Below, in pieces: positions 32,397 to 33,678 of a stretch of 33,678 bases of DNA (positions are counted from its first letter, which is position 1; every line of letters starts with the position of its first letter). The stretch spans positions 1-33,678 of the forward strand of contig NZ_JACVQL010000170.1 of NCBI RefSeq assembly GCF_019733465.1. The letters are read 5' to 3'. The position numbers were made by a program, and so were the translations under genes. The stretch comes from Actinotalea ferrariae (GTDB taxonomy: Bacteria > Actinomycetota > Actinomycetes > Actinomycetales > Cellulomonadaceae). The notes beneath the pieces were generated by a model. It searched no databases. It saw nothing but the letters and a program-made list of their open reading frames with translations, and had not been told where the DNA came from.

Positions 32397-33575
32397 TCAG
32401 TCTCGCTTGCGGGTCTTGGTCAGGGAACCTCCTAGGGCTCGCTTGTTGCGGACGGGGCCGGTGCTGGTGCGGGCGACGGTGCGCAGGAGCTCGTTGCCGA
32501 TCCAGAACTGCAGGGTGTCGGGGCCGACGAGGACGTCGCAGCGTTCGCCGGCGCGGTGGATCCCGACCGAGACCTGCTGCCAGGACACGCAGACGACCCC
32601 GTTGGTCGCGACCTTGCGGGCCACCCAGTCCGGGCCCGAGCGGTCCGGGACCGCGACCGGCTCCCGGCGGGCGGCGGTCGTGAACCGGGCGGCGGGCGTG
32701 GCCATGCCCAGCGACTGGTGAGGCCGGTCGCAGTTGTAGTGCTCGACCCAGGCGTCGACCTCGCGCTGCGCGGTGGCCAGGTCGGCGAACAGCGTGCCGC
32801 TGAGCAGCTCGGCGCGCATCGTGCGGTGGAACCGCTCGATCTTGCCCGTGGTCGTCGGCGAGCGAGGCTGGGTCAGCAGGTGCTCGATCCCGTTGCGCCG
32901 GCAGATCGCGTCGAACAGCACCTCGGTCGGCGGATGGTTGAACCGCCCGGTGAACACCTTCCCGTTGTCCGTCAGGACCTGCTCGGGGCAGCCGTAGCGC
33001 TCCAACGCCGCGGTGAACGCGTCACAGACCCGCTGCGTGCGCTCTCGAGTCATCAGCGTCGCGACCACGCAGAACCGCGAGTGATCATCGATACCGGTCA
33101 GGCACTTGCAGCTGGTCCCGTCCGCCAACGCGATCGCACCGACGGTGTCCATCTGCCACAGCTCCATCGCCGCGCCGCGCTCCCAGCGCCGCCAGTGCTC
33201 GGCGCGTCGACGCCGACCACCCGGCTCGATCAGCCCCGCCCGACGCAACGCCCGATAGACGCCCGACTGTGAGACCACCAGCCCGCGCCGACCCAGCTCG
33301 TGGACGATCCGCCGCGGACCCCACCCCGGATGGGCCCGCCGCGCCTCCAACACCTCGACCTCGACCCGAGGATCGAGCTGGTGCGGGCAGCTGGCCGGAC
33401 GGTGCGAACGGTCCGCCAACGCCTCCAGGCCGCCCTGCTCCCACCGCAACAACCACGTATGCAGCGTCTGACGCGAGATGCCCCACGACGCCGCGACCTC
33501 GGTGATCGACCGGCCATCGCCGATGACCGCGAGCACCGCCTTGTACCTCTGCTCGGCCACGCTCAGCTCCCTCAT
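32397..33575 (-). CDS. IS481-family transposase
   Basis: A 392-residue DDE transposase from ATG 33575. An N-terminal helix-turn-helix (SITEVAASWGISRQTLHTWL, about 23-43) and a second HTH-like region (GWGPRRIVHELGRRGLVVSQ) bind the IS ends. The rve catalytic core carries D in WQMDTVGAI, D in VLTDNGKVF and E in TGKIERFHRTMR, the DDE triad. A beta-rich C-terminal domain typical of long IS481 proteins follows (GPDTLQFWIGNELLRTV). It is full length and looks active. It lies next to the integrase gene in opposite orientation. Confidence 0.93.
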   Translation of the reverse strand: MRELSVAEQRYKAVLAVIGDGRSITEVAASWGISRQTLHTWLLRWEQGGLEALADRSHRPASCPHQLDPRVEVEVLEARRAHPGWGPRRIVHELGRRGLVVSQSGVYRALRRAGLIEPGGRRRRAEHWRRWERGAAMELWQMDTVGAIALADGTSCKCLTGIDDHSRFCVVATLMTRERTQRVCDAFTAALERYGCPEQVLTDNGKVFTGRFNHPPTEVLFDAICRRNGIEHLLTQPRSPTTTGKIERFHRTMRAELLSGTLFADLATAQREVDAWVEHYNCDRPHQSLGMATPAARFTTAARREPVAVPDRSGPDWVARKVATNGVVCVSWQQVSVGIHRAGERCDVLVGPDTLQFWIGNELLRTVARTSTGPVRNKRALGGSLTKTRKRD

Positions 33576-33590
33576 GAGCGAGCGTCAAAC

Positions 33591-33670
33591 ATCAGCCGAC
33601 ACAGGTGTCAAGCATCAGCCGAAACACCGTCAACGATCAGCCGAAGACCAAACGTCCAGGATCAGCCGAA
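33591..33670 (-). repeat. right-end subterminal repeats of the IS (four copies)
   Basis: ATCAGCCGA recurs at 33591, 33614, 33636 and 33661, with spacings of 23, 22 and 25 bp. On the minus strand each reads TCGGCTGAT followed by an imperfect TTGAC. They are probably transposase-binding sites; the outermost copy lies in the inverted repeat. Confidence 0.75.
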
Positions 33671-33678
33671 GTACTACA

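Larger units (their letters stand above)
32339..33678. mobile_element. IS481-family insertion sequence, complete to the window edge
   Basis: A 1340-bp element with terminal inverted repeats 32339-32367 and 33650-33678, agreeing at 21 of 29 positions and both beginning TGT. It contains one transposase gene on the minus strand. The right terminus is the last base of the window, so its target duplication cannot be checked; the window or contig may end here because the IS is repeated in the genome. Confidence 0.85.

Noticed and set aside
1-33678. CRISPR arrays, rRNA or tRNA genes
   Set aside because: No regularly spaced repeats with unique spacers and no recognisable structural RNA apart from the c-di-AMP riboswitch were seen.

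Overview
The window is GC-rich DNA with actinobacterial features: GTG starts, TANNNT -10 boxes, a c-di-AMP riboswitch in front of an NlpC/P60 gene, a MobF relaxase of the actinobacterial TraA type and a KmtR-type metal sensor. A Micrococcales host is my guess; no rRNA, tRNA or housekeeping gene is present to fix the taxon. It reads as the right-hand part of an integrative or plasmid-derived mobile element carrying a large copper / transition-metal resistance island.

Left part (1-11147): the tail of a cysteine-rich wall-hydrolase-like gene; a small accessory or defence-like patch (membrane protein, TIR protein with a beta-helix-like tail, two-TM protein flanked by 24-bp direct repeats, NERD protein); the mobilization genes (a MobF relaxase-helicase whose N-terminus is displaced by a one-base frameshift, then a DUF4913-like gene); two unknown genes in tandem, a multiply frameshifted zinc-finger gene remnant and a small gene that looks leaderless.

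Metal island (11306-28254): orphan prepilin peptidase, CPH-type copper ATPase (copB-like), a KmtR-like repressor / CDF exporter / ferredoxin-like operon coupled by two GTGA overlaps, DUF305 copper lipoprotein, CopRS-like two-component system, DUF6803-like membrane protein, membrane-anchored alpha/beta hydrolase, F510_1955-like beta-propeller lipoprotein, copZ, an NlpC/P60 gene under a c-di-AMP riboswitch, a decayed gene, then a copZ - exported protein - copA operon. Two regulatory signals recur. CsoR-type boxes (ATACCC-5-GGGTAT) sit once before copB and twice before the copZ-copA operon. Direct repeats of TGAAG spaced 11 bp, resembling corynebacterial CopR sites, sit before copB and copR, beside the DUF6803/hydrolase pair and before the first copZ. 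copB carries both. No csoR gene is in the window, so that regulator would have to act from elsewhere.

Right part (28430-33678): plasmid/ICE-type genes of unknown function, an excisionase and tyrosine integrase overlapping by one base, then an IS481-family element of about 1340 bp whose outer inverted repeat coincides with the last base of the window. The metal cargo is open and intact, whereas several backbone genes carry single-base frameshifts.
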